From NCBI GenBank assembly GCA_030830945.1, contig JAURLY010000212.1, forward strand, positions 1 to 7,030: DNA of 7,030 nt, written 5' to 3'. The notes under the pieces were generated by a model, which had not been told where the DNA came from, did no database searches, and saw only the letters and a list, made by a program, of their open reading frames with translations. The translations under genes and the position numbers were made by a program. Origin of the DNA: Gammaproteobacteria bacterium (GTDB lineage Bacteria > Pseudomonadota > Gammaproteobacteria > Pseudomonadales > GM7GCV1). Shown piece by piece: positions 1 to 5,896 of this stretch; the stretch's first letter is position 1, and each line of letters opens with the position of its first letter.

Positions 1-704
1 AAGGAAGGGACTTGCAGTTTATCTTCCGGATATTGGGTTCGGTCACCACGAGTCCATGGATCATGAGGACTACTCGAAGCAACTATCAAAAAGAATGGCC
101 TTCTTTCTGATACGTCCTTTTCACTATCCTGGTGTATGAACTCCCTGGTCTGCGCAATGCCAAATGAGGTTTCACCTTCTGCACTCCGATCTTGCTCGCC
201 TACTATTTCGAATGGGAAAGACTCCAAGGGAGCGAAATGCTTTTTGCCTGCCAAGCCGACTCTATAGCCCAGATCGCCAAAATAATGCGCGGCACTTTTT
301 ACTCCATCATTTACACGAGTATGGTTTCCGTATGCGCCATTTCGAACTGGATAAATGCCCGTATATAACTGCTGTCGCGTTACCGCACACATAGCGGTTG
401 CTGTAAACGCGCGTTTAAAAAGAGTGCCCTGCTCAGCCAACTTATCAATGTTGGGAGTCATGGCATTTCTGGGCACGTAATCAAATTCCTCATGATATGC
501 GCCAACATCAAACCAACTCATATCATCCGCCAAGACCATGACAATATTGGGCTTCTGAGTCGTGACTGATAATTCATTTAGCTCTAACTTATCTACGCCT
601 GATTCGCCTAATTTTAATTCATATACATCTGCTGGCTTGATCTCACAGCCGGCTAAAGCGATAGCTAACAGCGTTAGCGAGAGCTGAATTGTCGGAATTT
701 TCAT
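1..704 (-). CDS. Lipoprotein sulfatase (S1/PF00884 family), 3' part beyond the left edge
   Basis: Hydrolyses a sulfate ester (or sulfamate) on an unknown substrate, probably from the cell envelope. The frame is open from ATG 704 to the window edge (234 codons, no stop), so about half of a usual 450-550 residue sulfatase is seen. An in-frame TGA lies two codons upstream, which fixes the ATG. The Shine-Dalgarno is poor. Residues 1-20 form a lipoprotein signal with lipobox L-A-G-C (Cys20). The metal-binding start PNIVMVLADD holds Asp60 and Asp61. The nucleophile segment is C106-A-V-T-R110 followed by QQLYTGIYPVRNGAYGNH. AGKKH (Lys154/155, His156) and SSPHDPW (His214) fit the catalytic Lys/His positions. 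The QQLYTG context recalls heparan-N-sulfatase-like S1 members, but the substrate cannot be assigned. The oddity is Val where the formylglycine motif needs Pro or Ala. It lies 127 bases downstream of cysH on the same strand and could be co-transcribed. Confidence 0.88.
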   Translation of the reverse strand, partial: MKIPTIQLSLTLLAIALAGCEIKPADVYELKLGESGVDKLELNELSVTTQKPNIVMVLADDMSWFDVGAYHEEFDYVPRNAMTPNIDKLAEQGTLFKRAFTATAMCAVTRQQLYTGIYPVRNGAYGNHTRVNDGVKSAAHYFGDLGYRVGLAGKKHFAPLESFPFEIVGEQDRSAEGETSFGIAQTREFIHQDSEKDVSERRPFFLIVASSSPHDPWTRGDRTQYPEDKLQVPS

Positions 705-724
705 TTGTCAGCTTATACTTTTAG

Positions 725-750
725 TTAAGGCCCAAGGGGTTAGGGCTTAA
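725..750. repeat. Imperfect inverted repeat between cysH and the sulfatase gene
   Basis: TTAAGGCCC (725-733) pairs with GGGCTTAA (743-750), giving eight base pairs with one bulged base and a nine-base loop. It sits 20 bases upstream of the sulfatase ATG. Neither strand has a T-run after it, so it does not look like an intrinsic terminator. It could be an operator or an mRNA structure. Function is inference only. Confidence 0.35.
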
Positions 751-787
751 AACATAAGCCATAACAAACCAATGATTTGACCACAGT

Positions 788-809
788 CAATCTAAAAAGA
801 CAAAGATTG
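788..809 (-). terminator. Weak stem-loop just downstream of cysH
   Basis: CAATCT (788-793) and AGATTG (804-809) form a perfect six-base-pair stem around a ten-base loop that reads T-rich on the minus strand. It starts about 20 bases after the cysH stop. The stem is AT-rich and no clean U-tract follows, so it is at best a weak terminator or an mRNA 3' structure. Transcription may continue into the sulfatase gene. Confidence 0.2.
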
Positions 810-830
810 GAAGCAAGTTGAGCGCTGAGA

Positions 831-1454
831 TTAAGCCGAAGTATGCAGTCCGCACTCGCGGCCAGATTCAACCTTTGTAGGATCAAAGTAATGACGACAG
901 GATGGAACCTCGTGTTCCTGCATATAGGTTTCCAGTTGCTCGTCCGACCAGTAGAAAATCGGTGCAACCTTGAGGATACCCCTATTGTCATAGGACAGGA
1001 TGTCCAGCCCCCTGCGAAAGTCCGTATCACTCTGGCGAATACCACTAATCCAGACTTTTGGCTTCATCTCATCCAATGCACGATTGAAAGGTTCGAGTTT
1101 AACGATGCGCGTAAACGCATCATGCAGGTCTGGTTCGTCCAAGGTAGGTATTCCGCCTAGCTTGACATTAAGGTGCTCGGCAGTGACTTCTGGCACATAG
1201 ATACGCGCATCCAGACCCAAATCTTCGATAAGCTGATCTGCAACCACGTAGGTATCGCGCATGTTATAGCCCGAATCAACCCAAACCACAGGCACTGACT
1301 TGTCGACGCTGGAAAGCAGGTGAAGAATAGCACCTGAGTTAGGCCCAAAGCTGGTGGAAGTAATTGTCGGTTCGCCCAGATTTACCGCCCAGCGAATAAT
1401 CTCCTCAGGCGTGAGGTCGCGCAATTCCTTGTTGGCGGCGTCTAGGTCGATCAC
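831..1454 (-). CDS. cysH: Phosphoadenosine phosphosulfate (PAPS) reductase
   Basis: Cytoplasmic enzyme of assimilatory sulfate reduction: PAPS plus reduced thioredoxin or glutaredoxin gives sulfite and PAP. The nucleotide-binding segment TSFGPNSGAILHLL is at residues 34-47 (E. coli has SSSFG), VDSGYNMRDTY at 59-69 matches the DTGYLFPETY region, KLEPFNRAL at 119-127 matches KVEPMNRAL, and the C-terminal catalytic motif ECGLH has Cys201. The Cys-Cys and CxxC ligands of [4Fe-4S] APS reductases are absent; the only cysteines are 186 and 201. This supports a PAPS-type, cluster-free enzyme. At 207 residues it is shorter than E. coli CysH (244), mainly at the N-terminus and before the catalytic tail. 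The start is GTG 1454: an in-frame TAA lies at 1467-1469, five codons upstream, and GAGAG stands about five bases before the GTG. It has its own promoter and probably depends on sulfur supply, though no CysB site can be identified. Confidence 0.93.
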   Translation of the reverse strand: MIDLDAANKELRDLTPEEIIRWAVNLGEPTITSTSFGPNSGAILHLLSSVDKSVPVVWVDSGYNMRDTYVVADQLIEDLGLDARIYVPEVTAEHLNVKLGGIPTLDEPDLHDAFTRIVKLEPFNRALDEMKPKVWISGIRQSDTDFRRGLDILSYDNRGILKVAPIFYWSDEQLETYMQEHEVPSCRHYFDPTKVESGRECGLHTSA

Positions 1455-1481
1455 AAATTCTCTCGGTTATTGGGCAGCTGA

Positions 1482-1503
1482 GCTTTTTCTCGCGTGAAAA
1501 AGC
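1482..1503 (-). repeat. Perfect 8-bp hairpin at the 5' end of the predicted cysH mRNA
   Basis: GCTTTTTC (1482-1489) and GAAAAAGC (1496-1503) are perfect inverted repeats with a six-base loop. With the predicted transcription start near 1506, the stem-loop would occupy about +4 to +25 of the cysH transcript, ending about 28 bases before the GTG. No U-run follows it. Possible roles are 5' mRNA stabilisation, translational control or a dyad operator; none is proven. Confidence 0.5.
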
Positions 1504-1512
1504 GGGGCGCAC

Positions 1513-1540
1513 ACTATAGGAAGTCAGGTTTATTCTTCAA
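1513..1540 (-). promoter_or_regulatory. Predicted sigma-70 promoter of cysH
   Basis: On the minus strand TTGAAG (1540-1535, 4 of 6 to the -35 consensus) is followed after 16 bases by TATAGT (1518-1513, 5 of 6 to the -10 consensus). The expected start is near 1506, leaving a leader of about 50 bases before the GTG. It lies in the 127-base gap after the esterase stop, so cysH need not rely on readthrough from that gene. Confidence 0.5.
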
Positions 1541-1581
1541 AATACTTAAAAATAATATCCATATAACCAAAGACTGTTTTT

Positions 1582-2256
1582 TTACTTCAGGCACTGCTGG
1601 AGCCAATGGGACATTTCGAGTATTTGTGCCGGACAAACGCTATGTTCCATTGGATATGACCAATATTCTGGAGCAAATCCCATACTTCGCAATTTGTCAC
1701 AGGCTTGATGCGCCAACGCCTCTGGAACCACCGGATCGTATATCCCATGAAAAACACCAATAGACAAATTGGCGTTTGCCGGATTGAGCTGGATGCTTTC
1801 CTGAGTTGCAAAATACGTCGATAGCGCCATCAGCCCTGCCAATTTGTGAGGACAACTCAGGGCTGCTTCATAGGCAACAGCCCCACCCTGGGAAAAACCG
1901 GCCAATACAATTCGCTGTGAATCTATTCCCCGGGCAATCTGAGTTTCGATTAGACCCAGCGTTGCCTGAGCTGATCGTTCCAGTTGAACCTGATCCACCT
2001 TGCGCTCAATGCTCATTTCAAGAATGTCATACCAGGCCGGCATCACCATTCCACCGTTGATTGTCACTGGCAACATGGGAGCATGAGGGAAAATAAAACG
2101 AATACTCAGTTCTGGAGGCAGATCGAGCTCGGGCACTGACGGAACAAAGTCATCGCCACTAGCCCCCAGTCCATGCAGCCAGATAACCGCGGCATCGGGT
2201 TGATCGCCGGTTTCAATTTCTATGTATTCCAACTCAAGCGTTTGATCGTTTGGCAT
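1582..2256 (-). CDS. Alpha/beta-hydrolase carboxylesterase (Abhydrolase_2, PF02230; acyl-protein thioesterase-like)
   Basis: A 224-residue serine hydrolase, the normal size for the bacterial carboxylesterase/phospholipase family that is homologous to eukaryotic acyl-protein thioesterases. Oxyanion-loop motif HGLGASGDDF is at 28-37. The nucleophile elbow GFSQGG has Ser122, the acid is Asp174 in GIYDPVVP and the base is His205 in MEHSVCP, so the triad is complete. There is no signal peptide, which suggests a cytoplasmic enzyme acting on short-chain esters, lysophospholipids or thioesters; the natural substrate is unknown for most members. ATG 2256 is preceded by GGA six bases upstream, a weak ribosome site. 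The gene is divergent from htpX and is followed by cysH, which has its own promoter. I see no clear terminator after its stop. Identity of the family is secure, the substrate is not. Confidence 0.93.
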   Translation of the reverse strand: MPNDQTLELEYIEIETGDQPDAAVIWLHGLGASGDDFVPSVPELDLPPELSIRFIFPHAPMLPVTINGGMVMPAWYDILEMSIERKVDQVQLERSAQATLGLIETQIARGIDSQRIVLAGFSQGGAVAYEAALSCPHKLAGLMALSTYFATQESIQLNPANANLSIGVFHGIYDPVVPEALAHQACDKLRSMGFAPEYWSYPMEHSVCPAQILEMSHWLQQCLK

Positions 2257-2352
2257 AAGGATTCCAATTACTTGTTATTCAAATGAAATGCTGCTGAGTC
2301 ATAATGATCTGCAGTAACCTGCGATAGGTGACGCTATTTTAAGGAAGCAATG

Positions 2353-2382
2353 CTTGAAATGCATATCAAGTTGCCATATTAA
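2353..2382 (+). promoter_or_regulatory. Predicted htpX promoter with sigma-32 (heat-shock) signature
   Basis: CTTGAAA at 2353-2359 is an exact match to the RpoH -35 element. After 12 bases, TGCCATAT (2372-2379) matches six of eight positions of the RpoH -10 consensus CCCCATnT. The same stretch also reads as a sigma-70 promoter: TTGAAA, 17 bases, TATTAA (2377-2382). The start would be near 2389, about 43 bases before the htpX ATG. E. coli htpX is known to be heat-inducible under sigma-32, so the signal agrees with the gene. The rest of the 175-base divergent gap (2257-2431) shows no convincing promoter for the esterase. Confidence 0.55.
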
Positions 2383-2431
2383 ATAGCCAACTAACCCTAA
2401 ATCCGGTGTCGACTTTGGAGCACCTAACATC

Positions 2432-3337
2432 ATGATGCGAATTTTTCTTTTTCTTCTAACCAATCTTGCTGTGATTGCCGTCGCCAGTATTGTTCTCAGC
2501 CTGCTCGGTGTCGGCTCTTATATGGATGAAAGTGGCAGCGGACTGAATCTGCAAAATCTGCTGATCTTCTGCTTTATCTTCGGCATGTCCGGCTCTTTTG
2601 TATCACTATTGATCTCCAAGTGGATGGCTAAACGCGCTACCGGGACCAAGGTCATTGAGCAACCAAGGACGACTGAAGAAAAATGGCTTATTGAGACCGT
2701 AGCCCAAATGGCAAACGAAGCGGGTATCGGCATGCCGGAAGTAGGTATATTCGCTTCATCCACATCCAATGCATTTGCGACTGGCTGGAATAAAAACAAG
2801 GCGCTTGTTGCCGTTAGCAGAGGATTGCTGGATCGATTCGATCAAAATGAAATCAGGGCCGTTCTAGGTCATGAAATTGGACACGTGGCCAATGGGGACA
2901 TGATTACCCTGGCGCTTATCCAGGGTGTTGTGAACACCTTTGTGATGTTTTTTGCCCGGATCATTGGCCATACCGTAGACCGGGTTATTTTTAAAACCGA
3001 GCGCGGTCACGGACTTGGCTTTTGGATTGCAACCATTGTTGCCGAAATCATTCTGGGAATTTTAGCCAGCATGATTGTTTTCTGGTTTTCCCGTCGACGC
3101 GAATATCGAGCCGATGAGGCTGGAGCGCGATTGGCTGGTTCGGGAGCCATGATCGCTGCCCTTCAGCGATTGCAAAGAGAAAGTGGGCAAGCGAACGATA
3201 TGCCTGACTCTATGGTTGCATTCGGTATCTCCAACAAGATGACCAAAAGCAATCTAGCCAAGGCATTTATGACCCATCCACCTCTGGAGGAACGAATTCG
3301 TGCACTGCAAAGTCAGGCAGGTGCCAGTCGCTTCTAG
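2432..3337 (+). CDS. htpX: Membrane zinc metalloprotease HtpX (M48B)
   Basis: Inner-membrane endoprotease with a cytoplasmic zinc active site that degrades misfolded membrane proteins, overlapping in role with FtsH. At 301 residues it is close to E. coli HtpX (293) and aligns along its whole length. Hydrophobic segments lie at about 4-24, 42-62, 158-180 and 196-219. The zinc motif is HEIGH (His147, Glu148, His151), followed by ANGDM, and the third ligand is expected at Glu224 in SRRREYRADEAGA. IEQPR (75-79), NAFATG (113-118) and the C-terminal FMTHPPLEERI (279-289) are family hallmarks. The ATG at 2432 is preferred to the one at 2435 because GGAG (2417-2420) lies 11 bases before it and E. coli HtpX also starts MMRI. 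No clear intrinsic terminator follows. It is transcribed alone, probably from the heat-shock-like promoter just upstream. Confidence 0.97.
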   Translation: MMRIFLFLLTNLAVIAVASIVLSLLGVGSYMDESGSGLNLQNLLIFCFIFGMSGSFVSLLISKWMAKRATGTKVIEQPRTTEEKWLIETVAQMANEAGIGMPEVGIFASSTSNAFATGWNKNKALVAVSRGLLDRFDQNEIRAVLGHEIGHVANGDMITLALIQGVVNTFVMFFARIIGHTVDRVIFKTERGHGLGFWIATIVAEIILGILASMIVFWFSRRREYRADEAGARLAGSGAMIAALQRLQRESGQANDMPDSMVAFGISNKMTKSNLAKAFMTHPPLEERIRALQSQAGASRF

Positions 3338-3577
3338 GCACTTCTAAGTTGTACACAAAAATTAGGTAATCGATAAAAACGGCAAGAATGACAGGCCGGG
3401 CCAGATCGCAGAATATTTAATCACCTAGTGATCTGTTTTGTGAACTGGCTCAAACTCAAAAGCCTCCGATCAATTAATTTTTTCACAAATGTGCACTATT
3501 TATAATTTCCACTCTCCAACCTACCTACCTCAGGAGTAGTATTTGTAAGTATCGATGACAACAATTAAGGACAGCGA
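3338..3577. other. Intergenic region between htpX and the 68-residue gene
   Basis: These 240 bases are AT-rich with no long ORF. A 13-base palindrome with five-base arms, ATCAC-CTA-GTGAT, lies at 3420-3432 and is followed by CTGTTTTG, at best a poor terminator for htpX. A perfect TATAAT follows at 3501-3506. CTACCTACCT and AGGAG (3532-3536) come next, and then an 8-codon ORF at 3555-3581. I see no tRNA-like or known riboswitch structure. Confidence 0.4.
3501..3506 (+). promoter_or_regulatory. Consensus -10 box upstream of the 68-residue gene
   Basis: TATAAT is a perfect -10 element and the surrounding sequence is AT-rich. The stretch expected to hold the -35 (3477-3484) is only a T-run and gives no good match, so an activator or an upstream element may be needed. 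CACAAATGTG, a short dyad with four-base arms, fills 3484-3493 in the spacer. The start would be near 3513, leaving a leader of about 65 bases. Confidence 0.35.
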
Positions 3578-3581
3578 ATGA
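3555..3581 (+). CDS. Possible 8-codon upstream ORF coupled to the 68-residue gene
   Basis: ATG 3555 opens a frame encoding MTTIKDSE and ends at TGA 3579-3581, which overlaps the next gene's start as ATGA. Such overlaps usually allow translational coupling. Its own ribosome site is poor: AGGAG at 3532-3536 is 18 bases away, beyond the usual range. It may be chance, because a frame this short carries no coding statistics. Confidence 0.2.
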   Translation: MTTIKDSE

Positions 3582-3784
3582 AATTAAGAGTGATCGACGG
3601 CGGGTGCAGGAAGCTCGAAAATCGGGTAATTAAAAATATGATGCGCGGGGAAGTTAGCTCCGAAGAGCTGGCAAGACTCAAGCCTTGGGGTAACCTCAGC
3701 CTGGCCGGCAACAACAAGCAGTCCCATTCATCCGGTTCAGAAAAAATCACTGCTCTCCATCCAGAGGACAGCGTTAGCGACTAA
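3578..3784 (+). CDS. Hypothetical small protein, 68 residues
   Basis: I do not recognise this protein. It begins MKLRVIDGG, has a basic stretch with one Cys (residues 10-23), a probable short amphipathic helix SSEELARLKPWGNL (27-40), and a hydrophilic Ser-, Glu- and Asp-rich tail that is probably disordered. There is no signal peptide or membrane segment. Support for a real gene: AAGGA at 3567-3571 stands six bases before the ATG, a perfect -10 box lies upstream, and codon choice (GGC, CTC, AAC, GAA) resembles the neighbours. The opposite-strand frame at 3565-3750 lacks comparable signals. It converges on the methyltransferase gene with only 11 bases between the two stops. A basic N-terminal half with an acidic tail could suit a small regulator or adaptor, but that is a guess. 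Confidence 0.6.
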   Translation: MKLRVIDGGCRKLENRVIKNMMRGEVSSEELARLKPWGNLSLAGNNKQSHSSGSEKITALHPEDSVSD

Positions 3785-3795
3785 CTTCCTACCTC

Positions 3796-5079
3796 CTAAT
3801 TATTCTGTTTGCTTGCCCCAATCTGCGGCAGTGCTCGCCATTGAGGTTTGGCCGCCAATACCTGCACCGTTGAAATCGTTCGTTCCCTGAATCCGCCCTC
3901 ACAGTAACAAAGGTAGTATTCCCACATCTTTTCAAAAACCGAATCGAATCCCAGACCCCTTACCCGGGCAATATTCTCCAGGAAGTTTTTTCTCCAGTCC
4001 GCCAGTGTATCCGCGTAGTGCGGGGTTATATCTTCTAGGCCAACGATCTGCATATCCGAATGACGGGCAAATCGATCAGAAATAACCTGAACAGAAGGCA
4101 ACTCGCCACCCGGGAAAATATAGCGCTGGATAAAATCGGTGGATTTCCGATATTGATCATAACGCTGGTCAGCAATGGTTATAGACTGCAATAACATGAG
4201 TCCACTCTGATTAAGCAACTTGCTACAGCCCTCAAAAAATTGCGGATAGAACCGGTGACCAACTGCCTCAATCATCTCGACTGAAACCAGCTTGTCAAAA
4301 CGACCATTTAGATTGCGATAATCACTGAAAAGAACCGTTATTTGATCTTTCAGACCCGCTTTTGCAACTGACTCAGTTGCATAATCAAACTGCTCTTTGG
4401 AAATTGTAGTTGTGGTGACTTGGCACCCGTAGTTTCGAGCTGCATGTATTGCGAGAGAACCCCAGCCCGTTCCAATCTCAAGCAAATGATCCTCTGGTTT
4501 TAGATCAAGTCTCTGACATATATGTTCAAGCTTGTTAACCGATGCCTCATGCAAACTCGCTCCGGGATAAGGGTATATTGCCGAGCTGTACATCATGGTT
4601 GGGTCGAGCATTAAAGAGAAAAACTCATTACTTAAATCATAATGTGCCGCAATATTTCGCCGGGACCCGTCAATCGTATTTCGGTTCATTACGTGAAAAA
4701 CCCGTAGCAGGGATCTACCTATTCTCGACCAACGACTCTGCATGGCACCCAGTGCCTGCTGGTTCCGTGTAAATATCCGGATAACAGAAATGAGTTCTGG
4801 CGTGGTCCAGTTCCCTTGCATATAGGCTTCTGCAACGCCAATGGTTCCGTTAAAAACTATTTGGCGATAGGTAAGTTGATTCGTTATGGAAACTTTCGCA
4901 ACGAATTGTTTGTCACCCATTGTCTGGCCAAAACTGTAAGATTGGCCGTTCTCTTCCAACTCCAGCCGTCCATAGCGTAAATGCTCCAACATGGAAAAAA
5001 CCACTTTTCGGGCTATTCTGTCGATTACAGAATTCTGAACCGATTGTTTTTGGCTAATTCGCTCTAAAGAAACAGACAT
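3796..5079 (-). CDS. Cyclopropane-fatty-acyl-phospholipid synthase-like SAM methyltransferase
   Basis: SAM-dependent methyltransferase acting on unsaturated acyl chains of membrane phospholipids. ATG 5079 gives 427 residues; GGAG lies 11 bases upstream, inside the end of the previous gene. A longer reading to 5178 would cover about 90 bases of that gene and lacks a reason. Motifs (from 5079): an N-terminal lipid-binding-type domain to about 120, HYDLSNEFF at 146-154, SAM motif LEIGTGWG at 200-207, SVEMIEAVGH at 266-275, and YIFPGGELPS at 320-329. Against E. coli Cfa (382 residues), Glu239 corresponds to Glu271, Ile268 to Ile300 and Tyr317 to Tyr355, while Cys139 is Ser166 and His266 is Gln298. 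These two changes at the bicarbonate site, and the DUF1365/COG2907 partners, suggest the branch that includes the furan-fatty-acid methylase UfaM rather than classical Cfa. The product may be a methyl-branched or cyclopropane chain. It is the last gene of the operon inside the window. Confidence 0.93.
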   Translation of the reverse strand: MSVSLERISQKQSVQNSVIDRIARKVVFSMLEHLRYGRLELEENGQSYSFGQTMGDKQFVAKVSITNQLTYRQIVFNGTIGVAEAYMQGNWTTPELISVIRIFTRNQQALGAMQSRWSRIGRSLLRVFHVMNRNTIDGSRRNIAAHYDLSNEFFSLMLDPTMMYSSAIYPYPGASLHEASVNKLEHICQRLDLKPEDHLLEIGTGWGSLAIHAARNYGCQVTTTTISKEQFDYATESVAKAGLKDQITVLFSDYRNLNGRFDKLVSVEMIEAVGHRFYPQFFEGCSKLLNQSGLMLLQSITIADQRYDQYRKSTDFIQRYIFPGGELPSVQVISDRFARHSDMQIVGLEDITPHYADTLADWRKNFLENIARVRGLGFDSVFEKMWEYYLCYCEGGFRERTISTVQVLAAKPQWRALPQIGASKQNN

Positions 5080-5087
5080 GACTTGCT

Positions 5088-5894
5088 TTACTCCAGATTC
5101 AGTATTTTTTTTGATCGTACTTGTTTGGGATGCGGAAATACAGGGACACGCTTGAAAAACAATCGAAGCGCCTGCCAATAAATTCCCCAGGCAACTTTCA
5201 GCGTCATCAATGGAAACCGCCAGAGAATGGATCTCATGGTGCGGGGGTTTAACTGCTCTCTGGTGAGCATTAACGTTGCATCAAAAACGCACTCTTCGCC
5301 TTCCGCAAAAGGCTGAAAATTATCGAAATGCAGGTTGAGCTTTCTGGAAGGCTGGTCCAGGCGCCATTCGTATCGCATATTCATTGGGTGAAAAGGCGAC
5401 ACATGCAAATTTTTTGAAAACTCTCCCTTGGCCAACTTTCCTGACTCTGGAAATTGCTCAGAACAGGCGAGCAAATAGTGCGTCCTTTCTTTCCAGGGTG
5501 TGTTGGTCACCTCAGTGAGGACATATTCAAGCTTGTCAGCTTCACCCTCTAGCCCCTCTGAGTAACAGTAGTAACAAACAATAGGGTTAATCAGAAACCC
5601 GGCAACCCGAAGATTTGCCAGCATTCTCACCGGCCCGGACAACCGCCTGCCAGTTCGTTGAAAAATCCAGTCTTGCACTGCTTGTTTTAACGGCTTTTGA
5701 TATTCGCCAAAATAGTCTTCTCGCTTCCACTGAACAAAGCCCCTACCCTCTTTTGACCAAAGCGCACTTTTTGAAAACACAAGGTCCAGCTCGTCCAGGT
5801 CCAGCCAAACCATATAAACCCGGTAACTAAATTGATGCGCCCGAGGTTTGAAACGACGGTGTCTCACAGCGCCGGTATACAATGCACTTTCCAA
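5088..5894 (-). CDS. DUF1365 family protein (PF07103, COG3496)
   Basis: 268 residues, full length for DUF1365. The biochemical role is unknown; family members almost always lie beside COG2907 oxidoreductase and Cfa-like genes, so a part in acyl-chain modification is inferred. Visible family blocks are ALYTGAVRHRRFKPRAHQFS (4-23), FLINPIVCYYCY (about 100-111), EVTNTPWKERTHY (about 127-139) and KNLHVSPFHPMNMRYEW (about 160-176). The start is TTG 5894. The first in-frame ATG is Met28 and would remove the conserved RHRRFKPRAH block, while GGAGG sits nine bases before the TTG. It begins two bases after the upstream stop and ends eight bases before the next start, a pattern of tight translational coupling. 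A hydrophobic and basic stretch near 225-255 could touch the membrane. The family call is certain, its function is not. Confidence 0.93.
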   Translation of the reverse strand: MESALYTGAVRHRRFKPRAHQFSYRVYMVWLDLDELDLVFSKSALWSKEGRGFVQWKREDYFGEYQKPLKQAVQDWIFQRTGRRLSGPVRMLANLRVAGFLINPIVCYYCYSEGLEGEADKLEYVLTEVTNTPWKERTHYLLACSEQFPESGKLAKGEFSKNLHVSPFHPMNMRYEWRLDQPSRKLNLHFDNFQPFAEGEECVFDATLMLTREQLNPRTMRSILWRFPLMTLKVAWGIYWQALRLFFKRVPVFPHPKQVRSKKILNLE

Positions 5895-5896
5895 AG

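Noticed and set aside
164..394. 76-residue plus-strand ORF
   Set aside because: It is opposite the clear sulfatase reading frame and shows no family features.
3565..3750. 61-residue minus-strand ORF opposite the small gene
   Set aside because: It has no comparable ribosome site or promoter, and the plus-strand frame explains the region better.
669..3780. The 13-mer ACAGCGTTAGCGA occurs near 668-680 and at 3768-3780
   Set aside because: One shared 13-mer is near chance expectation in 7 kb. The copies lie within two unrelated coding regions and have no further flanking similarity.
3773..3785. GTTAG-CGA-CTAAC dyad as a terminator between the convergent genes
   Set aside because: The stem is only five base pairs, AT-rich, has no T-run and includes the stop codon of the small gene.
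5080..5178. N-terminal extension of the Cfa-like protein to a start at 5178
   Set aside because: It would overlap the DUF1365 gene by about 90 bases, its residues do not resemble the Cfa N-terminus, and ATG 5079 has GGAG at a good distance.
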